Below are positions 17,865 through 24,745 of a DNA stretch of 64,000 bases, piece by piece. The DNA lies in assembly GCA_030429235.1 (NCBI GenBank), contig JAUIDB010000009.1:101609-165608 (forward strand), written 5' to 3'. Numbering within the stretch: the stretch's first letter is position 1; the number at the start of each line of letters is the position of its first letter. The notes below the pieces were generated by a model. That model had not been told where the DNA came from and ran no database searches. It saw only the letters and a program-made list of their open reading frames with translations. The position numbers and the translations under genes were made by a program. Source of the DNA: Thermoanaerobaculia bacterium. GTDB lineage: Bacteria; Acidobacteriota; Thermoanaerobaculia; Multivoradales; JAIOJS01.

Positions 17865-18467
17865 CTATCTCGCGGCGTAGTTCCTCTTGGCCACGAGGCC
17901 TTGGGGGTTGGGGTCGGTGTTGCGGAGGTTGAAGGCGATGGAGTCGCAAGCGCTCCCCGAACCCGCGAGCCCCGGCAAGTTGGAACAGGGATGGAGCGAA
18001 AGGTGCAGGTGGGGTACTCCGCCGGTATTTCCCGTGTCGCCGCTGCGACCTACGGGATCCCCTGCCTGCACCGACTGCCCCACCTCGACCAGGTTGCCGT
18101 TCTGGGTCAAGTGCGAGTAGAGCATGACCGTTCCATCGTCGTGCCGGATCGTCACCAGATTGGTTCCGCCACGGTCACCATCGACGATGCGACCCACCGA
18201 GTGGACTACGGTACCGGCGCGCGAGGCGGTCACGAGGGTTCCGATCGGCATCAGGAAGTCGTAGCCGTGTTTCCAGTACCCCGAGTGCCCGAAACCGGAA
18301 CAGTTCGCCTGGTCGACGAAGTAGCTCGTGCCCACCGGGTAGGGCAGAACGTAGGGGGAACTGTCCCAGGGACCGAAGGGACCGCAGTCCTCGGTCGCCT
18401 GCACGACTTCGGTGGGACTACTCTTGTTGCAGCCCGTTGGTAGGAGCAGGATCGCGCAGAGAGCCAA
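17865..18467 (-). CDS. M23 (LytM-type) metallopeptidase lipoprotein
   Basis: About 200 aa. A hydrophobic start ends in the lipobox LLPTGC. The M23 signature is complete: HGYDFLMPIGTLVTASRAGTVV supplies the first His and Asp zinc ligands, and PHLHLSLH near residue 160 gives the HxH. The turn between (HDDGTVMLYSHL, NGNLVEVGQSVQAGDPVGRSG) is also typical. These enzymes cut peptidoglycan peptides, or act as inactive amidase activators if ligands are missing; here they are present. The start is uncertain: the only in-frame candidate near the signal is a TTG at 18467, and the signal would then lack the usual positive n-region. Confidence 0.85.
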   Translation of the reverse strand: MALCAILLLPTGCNKSSPTEVVQATEDCGPFGPWDSSPYVLPYPVGTSYFVDQANCSGFGHSGYWKHGYDFLMPIGTLVTASRAGTVVHSVGRIVDGDRGGTNLVTIRHDDGTVMLYSHLTQNGNLVEVGQSVQAGDPVGRSGDTGNTGGVPHLHLSLHPCSNLPGLAGSGSACDSIAFNLRNTDPNPQGLVAKRNYAAR

Positions 18468-18782
18468 AGCCAGGCCTACCCCTCTCCCAGCCGGTACGTT
18501 GCGAGGAAGACCGACACCGGGCGATGGTGATTGGCTGGGGGCAGGAGTGGAATCCCTGGTTGGGTGCAGGCGCGTGTCCTTTCTCGAATAGCGGCCGCCA
18601 AGACAGCTCGATTCCCGACGTTGGCCAAGAGGGCCGATTCGCGGTGTTATCCATGGTATCCGACCCTACTGGCCCGGGACTCAGATGCGGGTGGCGATCC
18701 AAAGCCACGTAGGCACGTGGCGTTCCGAACGCCGCTCCTCGAGAAGGCCTTGGCGAGTAGCTGAACCGCTACAATTCCTCCC
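18468..18782. other. 315-bp divergent intergenic region
   Basis: It lies between the divergent M23 and TerB-like genes and has no coding sequence. It contains the TACAAT element at 18770-18775 directed at the TerB-like gene. I see no other structure. Confidence 0.5.
18770..18775 (+). promoter_or_regulatory. -10 element TACAAT of a likely leaderless gene
   Basis: TACAAT ends 7 nt before the ATG at 18783. The preceding TTGGCG is too close for a standard -35. There is no Shine-Dalgarno. Confidence 0.5.
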
Positions 18783-19325
18783 ATGAGCTGGCTACAACGC
18801 CTCTTCGGATCCGCATCTCCCACCGAGGAAGAAGAAACGGCCGTACGCTCCGCGAGTCTCCGCCGAATCGCCGGCGAACTCGACGCGTTACCACCCACCC
18901 GGGCTCACTTCGTCGCGGCCTTTGCCTACGCATTGGGCCGGGTCGCCTGGGCTGATCACCAGGTGAGCGACGAGGAGACCCAGGAGATGGAGCGGCTGGT
19001 GGCCGAGGTGGGTGGATTGCCGCCGGAGCAGGCGGTGTTGGCGGTGGCGATCGCCAAGGCGCAGCACCGGTTGTTCGGGGGCACGGAGAGTTTCCTGGTC
19101 TCGAAGGACTTCCAGCTCACCGCCGCCGAGGGGGATCGGAACCGGCTGGTGGAGGCGCTGTTCGCAGTGTCGGCGGCCGACGACTCGATCTCGGGCGAGG
19201 AGGAGGCGGTGATCCTGCAGATCACCAAGGAGCTGGGGCTGCGCAAGAAGGACTTCCTGGCGGCGCGTTCGCGGTGGTCGGAGAAGCGGTCGGTGATCCA
19301 GCGGTTGAAGTCGCGGCAGTCCTGA
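18783..19325 (+). CDS. TerB-like (tellurite-resistance B family) protein
   Basis: 180 aa, cytoplasmic. Two acidic helical modules are visible: AYALGRVAWADHQVSDEETQEMERLV and EALFAVSAADDSISGEEEAVILQITKELGL. The pattern [VA]AxADxxVSxEE is characteristic of the TerB/TerB-like fold, where the acidic residues may bind metal. The C-terminus is basic (RSRWSEKRSVIQRLKSRQS). No other ter gene is nearby, so a link to tellurite resistance should not be assumed; stand-alone members are common and uncharacterised. Starts at ATG 18783 without a Shine-Dalgarno (see TACAAT upstream). Confidence 0.88.
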   Translation: MSWLQRLFGSASPTEEEETAVRSASLRRIAGELDALPPTRAHFVAAFAYALGRVAWADHQVSDEETQEMERLVAEVGGLPPEQAVLAVAIAKAQHRLFGGTESFLVSKDFQLTAAEGDRNRLVEALFAVSAADDSISGEEEAVILQITKELGLRKKDFLAARSRWSEKRSVIQRLKSRQS

Positions 19326-19392
19326 CGAACTGTCGGCGCCGGTCCCGCGGCGAACGAGGACTCTCTTGGCCTCGGGCGGTGGGAGGTCCAGT

Positions 19393-19671
19393 TCAGGCGT
19401 GATCGATCTGGGCGATGAGATCGAAGTCCTTCTCGGTGACGCCTCCCTCCGAGTGGGTCGACAGCGTGACCTTCACCTTGGAGTAGCGGATGTCGAGGTC
19501 CGGGTGGTGGTCGGCGGCCTCGGCGAGTTCGGCGAGGTAGTCGACGAAGGCGATGGCGGCCCGGAAGCTGGGCAACTGGTAGGTCCGGGTCACGGCCTTG
19601 CCGTCCTCGGTCACCGTCCACGAAGGGGCGGTCCGGTCGAGTCGAACCTGGATTCGCTCGGCTTTCATCAT
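19393..19671 (-). CDS. phhB: 4a-hydroxytetrahydrobiopterin dehydratase (pterin-4a-carbinolamine dehydratase)
   Basis: 92 aa, the usual size for this small enzyme. The active-site pattern AADHHPDLDIRYSKVKVTLSTHSEGGVTEKD is split here as HHPDLDIRY, then THSEGGVTEKD; both are family signatures with the catalytic histidines intact. It dehydrates 4a-hydroxytetrahydropterin during pterin recycling for aromatic amino acid hydroxylases. A strong GAAGGAGG lies before the ATG. No phenylalanine hydroxylase gene is in the window, so the partner must be elsewhere or the protein has another role. Confidence 0.92.
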   Translation of the reverse strand: MMKAERIQVRLDRTAPSWTVTEDGKAVTRTYQLPSFRAAIAFVDYLAELAEAADHHPDLDIRYSKVKVTLSTHSEGGVTEKDFDLIAQIDHA

Positions 19672-20032
19672 GGTGCAATCCTCCTTCTGCGTCCCTAACG
19701 AAGTGGCTTGGGACCAGTGTACACCTGCCCCGCGGCGCTCTGCGGGCCGCGCAGGGGGAGTCCCGCTGGCCGAGAGCGCCCGGACCCAGGTGGCGCCTGA
19801 CCAGTTTGCCCGGGCGGCCTCGAGAACCCAGGGGAATGCTGGCTTCGAGGAGGCTCGCCGCGCGGGAGTCGACGCTGGTGGAGCCCGTGGGGTGGCACTC
19901 TGCCCAAGTCCAAGCCTTCGGGCGTGGTGTAGACTGAACTACGCCACGAGAGACCGGTTCGGGAATCGACTCCAGGATGAGACGCGGCGCTTCAACGAAC
20001 CCGTACACCGAGTCCTCGAGTTGGAGGGTTGC
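19672..20032. other. 361-bp gap
   Basis: Divergent upstream region of phhB and the PilZ gene. Apart from Shine-Dalgarno sequences at both ends I see no gene or clear structure. Confidence 0.5.
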
Positions 20033-20422
20033 GTGAGCGGGAACAGGACGGACGAATCGCACGATAAAAAGCGGCGATTCCCGCGTGCGGCGTCGGTCAA
20101 CACCCTGCTGGTGACCGCGGTGGACGGCGAGCCGCTCGACGAGTTCCTCAAGACCCATAGCGTCGGCCGCGGGGGTTGCGGATTCGACTGCCCGCAAGAA
20201 CTGGCAGTGGGTTCGACGCTCGATCTGATGATCGGGCTGCGGCCGGTGGCTTTTCAGGTGATAGCGCGGGTGGTGTACTGCAGACCGTCCGATGATGGCT
20301 TCGAGGTCGGTTGCGAGTTTCTGGATCTGGGCGTCCCGGAGCAGCGATTGATCGATGCCGTGGTGGCGGCGCACCGGAGGGACGCAGCCTCGGCGGAGCG
20401 GGGAGCATCGGCCCGCCTTTGA
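20033..20422 (+). CDS. PilZ-domain protein
   Basis: 129 aa from a GTG at 20033 with GGAGGG just upstream; an extension further upstream lacks coding character. The N-terminal basic c-di-GMP-binding motif is visible as KKRRFPR, followed by the strand SVNTLLVT and the second motif in HSVGRGGCGFDCP (a variant of the D/NxSxxG loop, with the Asp replaced by His). Then strands ARVVYCRPSDDGFEVGCEFLDL, ending in a helix and an Ala/Arg-rich tail. Probably a c-di-GMP receptor, possibly for the cyclase at 14011, though the altered second motif leaves binding uncertain. Confidence 0.78.
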   Translation: MSGNRTDESHDKKRRFPRAASVNTLLVTAVDGEPLDEFLKTHSVGRGGCGFDCPQELAVGSTLDLMIGLRPVAFQVIARVVYCRPSDDGFEVGCEFLDLGVPEQRLIDAVVAAHRRDAASAERGASARL

Positions 20423-20553
20423 GCGGGTCACCAGGACATCCAAGCCGACCGGTCGAAGAAGGAGGCGGAGTCGATCCTCGACGGGGACCCGCTGGAGGCC
20501 ATGGTCCTTCGAGGTTCAATGCCCGGAAGTGAGTCGACGTCCCGGAGGATTTC

Positions 20554-21153
20554 ATGGTTCGAAACCACCTGCTCTGTCTGACCCTGATTGCCTCCCCGCT
20601 CCTGGCCGGGACCGCCGGTCAGAACCTGGAGCTCCGACCGTCGCCTCGGCCAGGGCCCGAGATCGAGGCGGGTTCTCGCCTCTCAGAGGAGTCGCGACTG
20701 AAGGTCGAGTCCATCGTGGCCGCGGTGCGCGAAGAGATCACCGGGTTGGGGACCCACCATTGGGCCGGCGAGTACTACGCGGGGGACGGCTTTGGGTCCT
20801 ACCGGTACCTCTATCTCGCGCCGGAGGCTGGTTTCGCGTTCGAGTGGCACGGGGGCCTGGGGCTCTACGACCGCAATTGGGGAACGGTGGAGCGGCAGGG
20901 TGAGTGGCTGGTGTTGCGTCCGACCCTGGCGAACGAGCACGGCAACCTTCGGGGAGCGCCCGAGCGATTGCGATGGGTGCAATGGGGAGAGCGGACGCAC
21001 CTCGTTCCCGAGGACGAACTCGCGGGCTTCTGCGCCTGGCTGAGTCGCCGAGAGGGACCCGGAGTCTGGCTGGAGTTCCGCGACCGAGACCTCGAACTCC
21101 CCCCGCGCCGTGCGTTGCCGGTGGACCTGCAGGAATGCTGGCCGGCGGAATAG
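20554..21153 (+). CDS. hypothetical secreted protein
   Basis: 199 aa. GGAGG precedes the ATG; signal peptide LLCLTLIASPLLAGTAG. The mature part has a helix (LKVESIVAAVREEITGL) and then aromatic-rich strands (WAGEYYAGDGFGSYRYLYLAPEAGF, FEWHGGLGLYDRNWGTVERQGEWLVLRP) that resemble small secreted proteins with a lipocalin-like or META-like barrel, but no family can be named. The NWGxVxxxGxxLxL pattern is common in acidobacterial hypothetical proteins. No operon partner. Confidence 0.7.
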   Translation: MVRNHLLCLTLIASPLLAGTAGQNLELRPSPRPGPEIEAGSRLSEESRLKVESIVAAVREEITGLGTHHWAGEYYAGDGFGSYRYLYLAPEAGFAFEWHGGLGLYDRNWGTVERQGEWLVLRPTLANEHGNLRGAPERLRWVQWGERTHLVPEDELAGFCAWLSRREGPGVWLEFRDRDLELPPRRALPVDLQECWPAE

Positions 21154-21212
21154 CTCCCGGTGTGCCGACCGACAACGAGCCTCGCCCAGTAGGGGAACTT
21201 CTTCGCGGGGTT

Positions 21213-21254
21213 CCGGCCGGTCAGGGAACTCGATCGGGTCGCCCTGACGGCCGG
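21213..21254. terminator. imperfect terminator hairpin between convergent genes
   Basis: CCGGCCGGTCAGGG (21213-21226) pairs with CCCTGACGGCCGG (21242-21254) apart from one bulged base. It lies just after the secreted-protein gene and before the end of the converging gene. Confidence 0.5.
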
Positions 21255-21271
21255 CACCAAGACGGGTCGAG

Positions 21272-21856
21272 TCAGGGCTCGCGGAGCTCGATCGATTCGA
21301 TGATCCGGCGGCCAGTCTCCGACCACTCCGCGTCGAGTTCGCGGGTACAGTTGAAGGTCACCAGCAAGAGCCGCCCTTCGAAGGAGGTACCCACCAGCAG
21401 GTTGCGGATCTGGGTGTCGACGGCCGGGGTCATCAGATCGAGTACGAAGAACTCGCGACCGCCGACGGTGGTGAGTTCGCTACGGTGCCAGGTGGCGGTG
21501 GGGTAGAGGTTCCTGAACATCCCGTCCATCGCCTGGTGGACCTCGCTGATCTGCGTGGGCTGGAGCGGGTTCGAGGTGTGGTTGAGCGCTACGTTGACAG
21601 TGCCGCGAGGGTTGGTGAGGACCAGGGTGGGCCGTTGCTCGGCCGGGTACTTGGCCTTCATCGCCTCCTCGGTCATGGTCTCGAAGTCGGTGGGCACCAG
21701 GAGTTGGAGTCTCCCGCCCAGGAGCTCCCGGCCCTCGAGCGGTTGCGTGGGACCGGTCTCGCTGCCGGGCGCGGAAGCCAGGGAAGGCGGCGGGGAACCC
21801 GCTCCGAGCAGGGTCGGAGCCAGGAACAGGGAGGCGAGCAGCAAGGTGTGGCGCAT
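21272..21856 (-). CDS. hypothetical secreted protein (DcrB/PsbP-like fold possible)
   Basis: 194 aa. The ATG at 21856 has AAGGAGA upstream and a signal peptide (HTLLLASLFLAPTLLGAGS). The mature region matches the general plan of DcrB/DUF1795-type proteins: LQLLVPTDFETMTEEAMKAKYP, PTLVLTNPRGTVNVALNHT, a GGREFFVLDLMTPAVD strand and the closing LVTFNCTRELDAEWSETGRRIIESI. This is a resemblance in strand order only. It is probably periplasmic or secreted; function unknown. Confidence 0.7.
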   Translation of the reverse strand: MRHTLLLASLFLAPTLLGAGSPPPSLASAPGSETGPTQPLEGRELLGGRLQLLVPTDFETMTEEAMKAKYPAEQRPTLVLTNPRGTVNVALNHTSNPLQPTQISEVHQAMDGMFRNLYPTATWHRSELTTVGGREFFVLDLMTPAVDTQIRNLLVGTSFEGRLLLVTFNCTRELDAEWSETGRRIIESIELREP

Positions 21857-22172
21857 GATGGGTCTCCTTCTGCGGTCGTGGTGGGTGGAGCTACGGGTCG
21901 GTTGCGGTCCTACGATGTCGCCGCAAGCACGCGGTCGCCATGGCATGTTCATGCTGCGGTGAAGGACGCTTTGCCGTCTCGGCCCCCGCGGTCGGTCGTC
22001 GGTTGATCACGTCGGCCTCCGAACGTCGTGTCTGTTGGGTAGAGGCAGGTGTGCCGCTCTGCGGATTCCAGTCTGGTCAATTGGTAACTACCGACGGCTC
22101 ACCGACTCGTGTCTTCGGTTCTCATGGCCACCGAGTCCTGGACCGGCACACCTGCCCTGATTTCGCGCGGGC
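21857..22172. other. 316-bp gap
   Basis: Lies upstream of the secreted protein and downstream of the nuclease gene on the same strand. No coding frame or RNA structure recognised. Confidence 0.45.
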
Positions 22173-23231
22173 TCATCGTGGCTGGTCTCGGCGTCGGCGG
22201 CCCGCACCCCGTAGCATGAGGTTCATCGTCTTCGGCGTCACGGCCCGCAGGGCTGCGGCCTGCAGCGCGGAGTGGGCGTCAGCTTCGATCTCGCCCTCGA
22301 GTTCGAGCGTGACGACGGCGTCGGCGGGAAGTGCGGCCAGAGTCTGCCGCAGGGCGGTGGTTAGCCCCAAGGCGTCGAGGCCCTGGGCGGCGATTCGGGC
22401 CCGGACCATCGGCCGCGCGGGGAGTGGGTGGAACTGCCAGCGCTCGAGTTTCCCGCCGGCGGCCCCGTCGACCCGGAACTCGAGGATCAGGTATCCCTTC
22501 GCCTCGGCCCGTTCGGCGAAACTGGTGCGCTCGACCGAGCCGGGGTAGAAGACCGGGCAGGGCAGCGGACGCCCCGAGAGATCGCGGGTGAGCCGCTGAT
22601 GGCGATGGATGTGGCCCGAAAGCACGGCGGCGAAGGCCGGTGGCAGGTCCCGACCCCGCACGACGTCGTCGGCGCCCCGAAAGGTGTAGTCGTGGTCGGG
22701 GTGGTGGCCCAGGGCGACGCGGGCCCCCTCGATCGCCTGGTGGAGGAGGAGTAGGCGCAGGGCGGCCGGCTCCGCCGACCACTCGGTGGCGGCCAGCAGT
22801 TCCGGGAACCGGCGCCGCGCCTCGCGGTGGAAGGGGAAACCGGCGACGGCGATGCGGCCGCCCGGTCGCTCGATCCGGACGGTGCGCGGCTGGTTGAGAA
22901 CGTGGAGTCGGGGATGGTCAGCGACGAGCGGCCGCGGTAGGTGGGAGCGCTCGTGGTTGCCCGGTACCACCACCACGGGGACCTCGGCTTCGGCCACGGC
23001 TCGTAGGGGTTCGAAGGCCCGAGTCACGAGGCCTTGGGGGACGCGACTGCGGAACAGCAGATCTCCGCCGTGGAGCACGAGATCGACGGCTCCGCGGAGG
23101 GCGGGCTCGAGGGCCAGCTCGAAATTGCGGAAGAAGTCGGGGCCGCGCCGCCGGCGCTCGATCCGCGGCCGCGGCGGGTCGTCGAACCCGAGGTGGGTAT
23201 CGGCCACGAGGAGGACACGGATCGAGGGCAC
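22173..23231 (-). CDS. SbcD/Mre11-like metallophosphoesterase (DNA repair exonuclease)
   Basis: 352 aa from a GTG at 23231; an ATG at 23315 would add 28 residues without homology. The calcineurin-like phosphoesterase motifs are all present in order: ADTHLGF, HGGDLLF, PGNHERS, and LSGHIHRHQ. The C-terminal part (YPGSVERTSFAERAEAKGYLILEF) matches the SbcD/YhaO nuclease group. Such enzymes process DNA ends, usually with the ATPase SbcC, but no sbcC is adjacent here. TACAGA lies 8 nt before the GTG and there is no Shine-Dalgarno. It is divergent from the GntR operon and shares its upstream region. Confidence 0.86.
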   Translation of the reverse strand: MPSIRVLLVADTHLGFDDPPRPRIERRRRGPDFFRNFELALEPALRGAVDLVLHGGDLLFRSRVPQGLVTRAFEPLRAVAEAEVPVVVVPGNHERSHLPRPLVADHPRLHVLNQPRTVRIERPGGRIAVAGFPFHREARRRFPELLAATEWSAEPAALRLLLLHQAIEGARVALGHHPDHDYTFRGADDVVRGRDLPPAFAAVLSGHIHRHQRLTRDLSGRPLPCPVFYPGSVERTSFAERAEAKGYLILEFRVDGAAGGKLERWQFHPLPARPMVRARIAAQGLDALGLTTALRQTLAALPADAVVTLELEGEIEADAHSALQAAALRAVTPKTMNLMLRGAGRRRRDQPR

Positions 23232-23239
23232 CCTTTGAT

Positions 23240-23245
23240 TCTGTA
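23240..23245 (-). promoter_or_regulatory. possible -10 (TACAGA) of the nuclease gene
   Basis: TACAGA on the minus strand ends 8 nt before the GTG at 23231. A weaker match than the other leaderless-type elements in the window. Confidence 0.3.
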
Positions 23246-23280
23246 CCAGAAGACCGGTGGTGAGACGGGGACTCTGGGGC

Positions 23281-23309
23281 TTGACAGGCTGGTGTACCAC
23301 TTGTACCAT
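23281..23309 (+). promoter_or_regulatory. sigma-70-type promoter of the GntR operon
   Basis: A perfect -35 TTGACA (23281-23286), a 17-nt spacer and TACCAT (23304-23309) as -10. The GntR ATG at 23361 has AAGGA 8 nt upstream. Confidence 0.65.
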
Positions 23310-23336
23310 GCGCACGACGGGTACAACTGGTACACC
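23291..23336. promoter_or_regulatory. probable GntR operator (17-bp inverted repeat)
   Basis: GGTGTACCACTTGTACC (23291-23307) and GGTACAACTGGTACACC (23320-23336) are inverted repeats with a single mismatch and a 12-nt spacer. Each arm itself holds two TGTACC/GGTACA units. The left arm covers the spacer and -10 of the promoter and the right arm lies downstream of the start site, so repressor binding would block transcription of the GntR gene. Confidence 0.65.
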
Positions 23337-23360
23337 CGATGAAGACCAAGGAAAACGTCA

Positions 23361-23741
23361 ATGGAAATCACAATCGACCTAGAGAGTCCAGATCCGCTGT
23401 TCGCCCAGCTGATCGAACAGATCAAGGCGGCGGTCCAGAGCGGCGCGATCGAGTCCGGAGATGCGCTCCCTTCGATCCGCCAACTGGCGCGCGATCTGGA
23501 GATCAACAACAAGACGGTGGCCAAGGCCTACCGCCTGCTCGAACGGGATTCGGTCATCCAGACCCGGGGGTACCGGGGGACGTTCGTCCATCCCGAGGCC
23601 AAGGCCAACAGCACCATCGACCTGGTGGCGGTGGTCGAAGAGAAGCTGCACGCGGTAGTAGCCGAACTCAGAGAGCTCGGAGCGACCGATTCGGAAATTA
23701 GAGTGGCGTTCGGCGAGGTGCTGAACCGTCGCGGACGCTGA
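23361..23741 (+). CDS. GntR-family regulator, YtrA subfamily
   Basis: 126 aa, the short length typical of YtrA-type regulators, which have a winged HTH but only a small C-terminal helix pair. The wHTH (about 8-75) shows SPDPLFAQLIEQIKAAVQSGAIESGDALPSIRQLARDLEINNKTVAKAYRLLERD split as PLFAQLIEQIKAAV, LPSIRQLARDL and NNKTVAKAYRLLE, all family hallmarks. The remainder (VAVVEEKLHAVVAELRELG) would dimerise. It overlaps its own operator region and is followed 10 nt later by a membrane-protein gene, the usual YtrA arrangement. Probably an autorepressor. Confidence 0.92.
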   Translation: MEITIDLESPDPLFAQLIEQIKAAVQSGAIESGDALPSIRQLARDLEINNKTVAKAYRLLERDSVIQTRGYRGTFVHPEAKANSTIDLVAVVEEKLHAVVAELRELGATDSEIRVAFGEVLNRRGR

Positions 23742-23751
23742 GGAGTTCGTC

Positions 23752-24630
23752 ATGGAATGGTATTCACTGCTTTTTTACCTACTGTTCGTCGGGCAGATCC
23801 TCCTGATCTCCTACTGGCTACCACGCCGCATGTCGGCTCGCGTGGCCTCGATCTTCGAGAACTACCCGCCGGCCGAGTACCCGAAGCTGTACCCGAGGTC
23901 TCTCGACTACTACCAGTTGGGGCACAGCCTGTTCGTAGGGTGCAACCGAGCGATCCTCCTGCTGGGGTTCGGTATCCTGTTGGCGTTGCTCACGGTGGTC
24001 GACCACGCCACCTTTGCCGACGACGGCTTCATTTCGGAAGCGTGGCCAGCGGGCTACGGCATGATCCAGGCCTTACCGTTCGTCCTGCTCGAGTGCATCG
24101 CCTTCAGCCAGTTCCGCCTGATGCGCGCGACCCAGAGTGACAGCACCCGCAAGGCCGAACTACGGCCCCGTCGGTTCTTCGATGCGGCCTCACCCCGACT
24201 CGTCGTCGCCGCCGTCGCAGCGTTCCTGTTGTCGGTGGGGGTCGATCTCTGGATCCACGACTTCGTGCTGTCCTGGGACCACGACACCACGCAGCGGGCC
24301 TTCTGGCTCGTGGTCGGGAACCTCTTCATGGTCAGCATCGGACTCTGGCAGTTGTACGGTCGCAAGCAGGACCCGTATCAGTCGTTCTCCGATCGGGCGC
24401 GGCAGACCCGGGCGCAGTGGACCTCGCTGCTGTCGGTGAGCATCGTGATGAGTTTCTTCATGCTGTCGACCGCGGTCGACGACGTGGCTGATATCGACTT
24501 TCTCGATGCGCCGCTGATGAGTCTCTACTTTCAGATCATCGTCTTGCTGAGCATCGGCCTGCTGCTGCGCACCTTGAGACCCGAGGAGATCGACTTCGAG
24601 GTCTACCGGGAGAGACCCGCCGAGACCTAG
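23752..24630 (+). CDS. multi-pass membrane protein co-transcribed with the GntR regulator
   Basis: 292 aa. About seven membrane helices alternate with short charged loops (WYSLLFYLLFVGQILLISYW, RAILLLGFGILLALLTVV, RLVVAAVAAFLLSVGVDLW, AFWLVVGNLFMVSIGLW, SLLSVSIVMSFFMLS, LYFQIIVLLSIGLLL). No ATP-binding or transporter signature is seen. Ten bp separate it from the GntR gene, so it is in the same operon and probably its main regulated target. Function unknown; YtrA-type regulators often control membrane proteins or ABC transporters responding to envelope stress. Confidence 0.82.
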   Translation: MEWYSLLFYLLFVGQILLISYWLPRRMSARVASIFENYPPAEYPKLYPRSLDYYQLGHSLFVGCNRAILLLGFGILLALLTVVDHATFADDGFISEAWPAGYGMIQALPFVLLECIAFSQFRLMRATQSDSTRKAELRPRRFFDAASPRLVVAAVAAFLLSVGVDLWIHDFVLSWDHDTTQRAFWLVVGNLFMVSIGLWQLYGRKQDPYQSFSDRARQTRAQWTSLLSVSIVMSFFMLSTAVDDVADIDFLDAPLMSLYFQIIVLLSIGLLLRTLRPEEIDFEVYRERPAET

Positions 24631-24745
24631 AGCCCCCCGGGGGAGCGGTGCGGGTTGTCCGAGCCGCTCCCATCCCGCGGGCCTGTCGGTTCGGGTCCGC
24701 CCCACCACGTATCTAGAGACCCCCACCGGGGAGGAGGCTACTGCT

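Noticed and set aside
18783..19325. Tellurite-resistance determinant
   Set aside because: Only a TerB-like fold is present, without terA, terC, terD or terE neighbours, so resistance is not supported.
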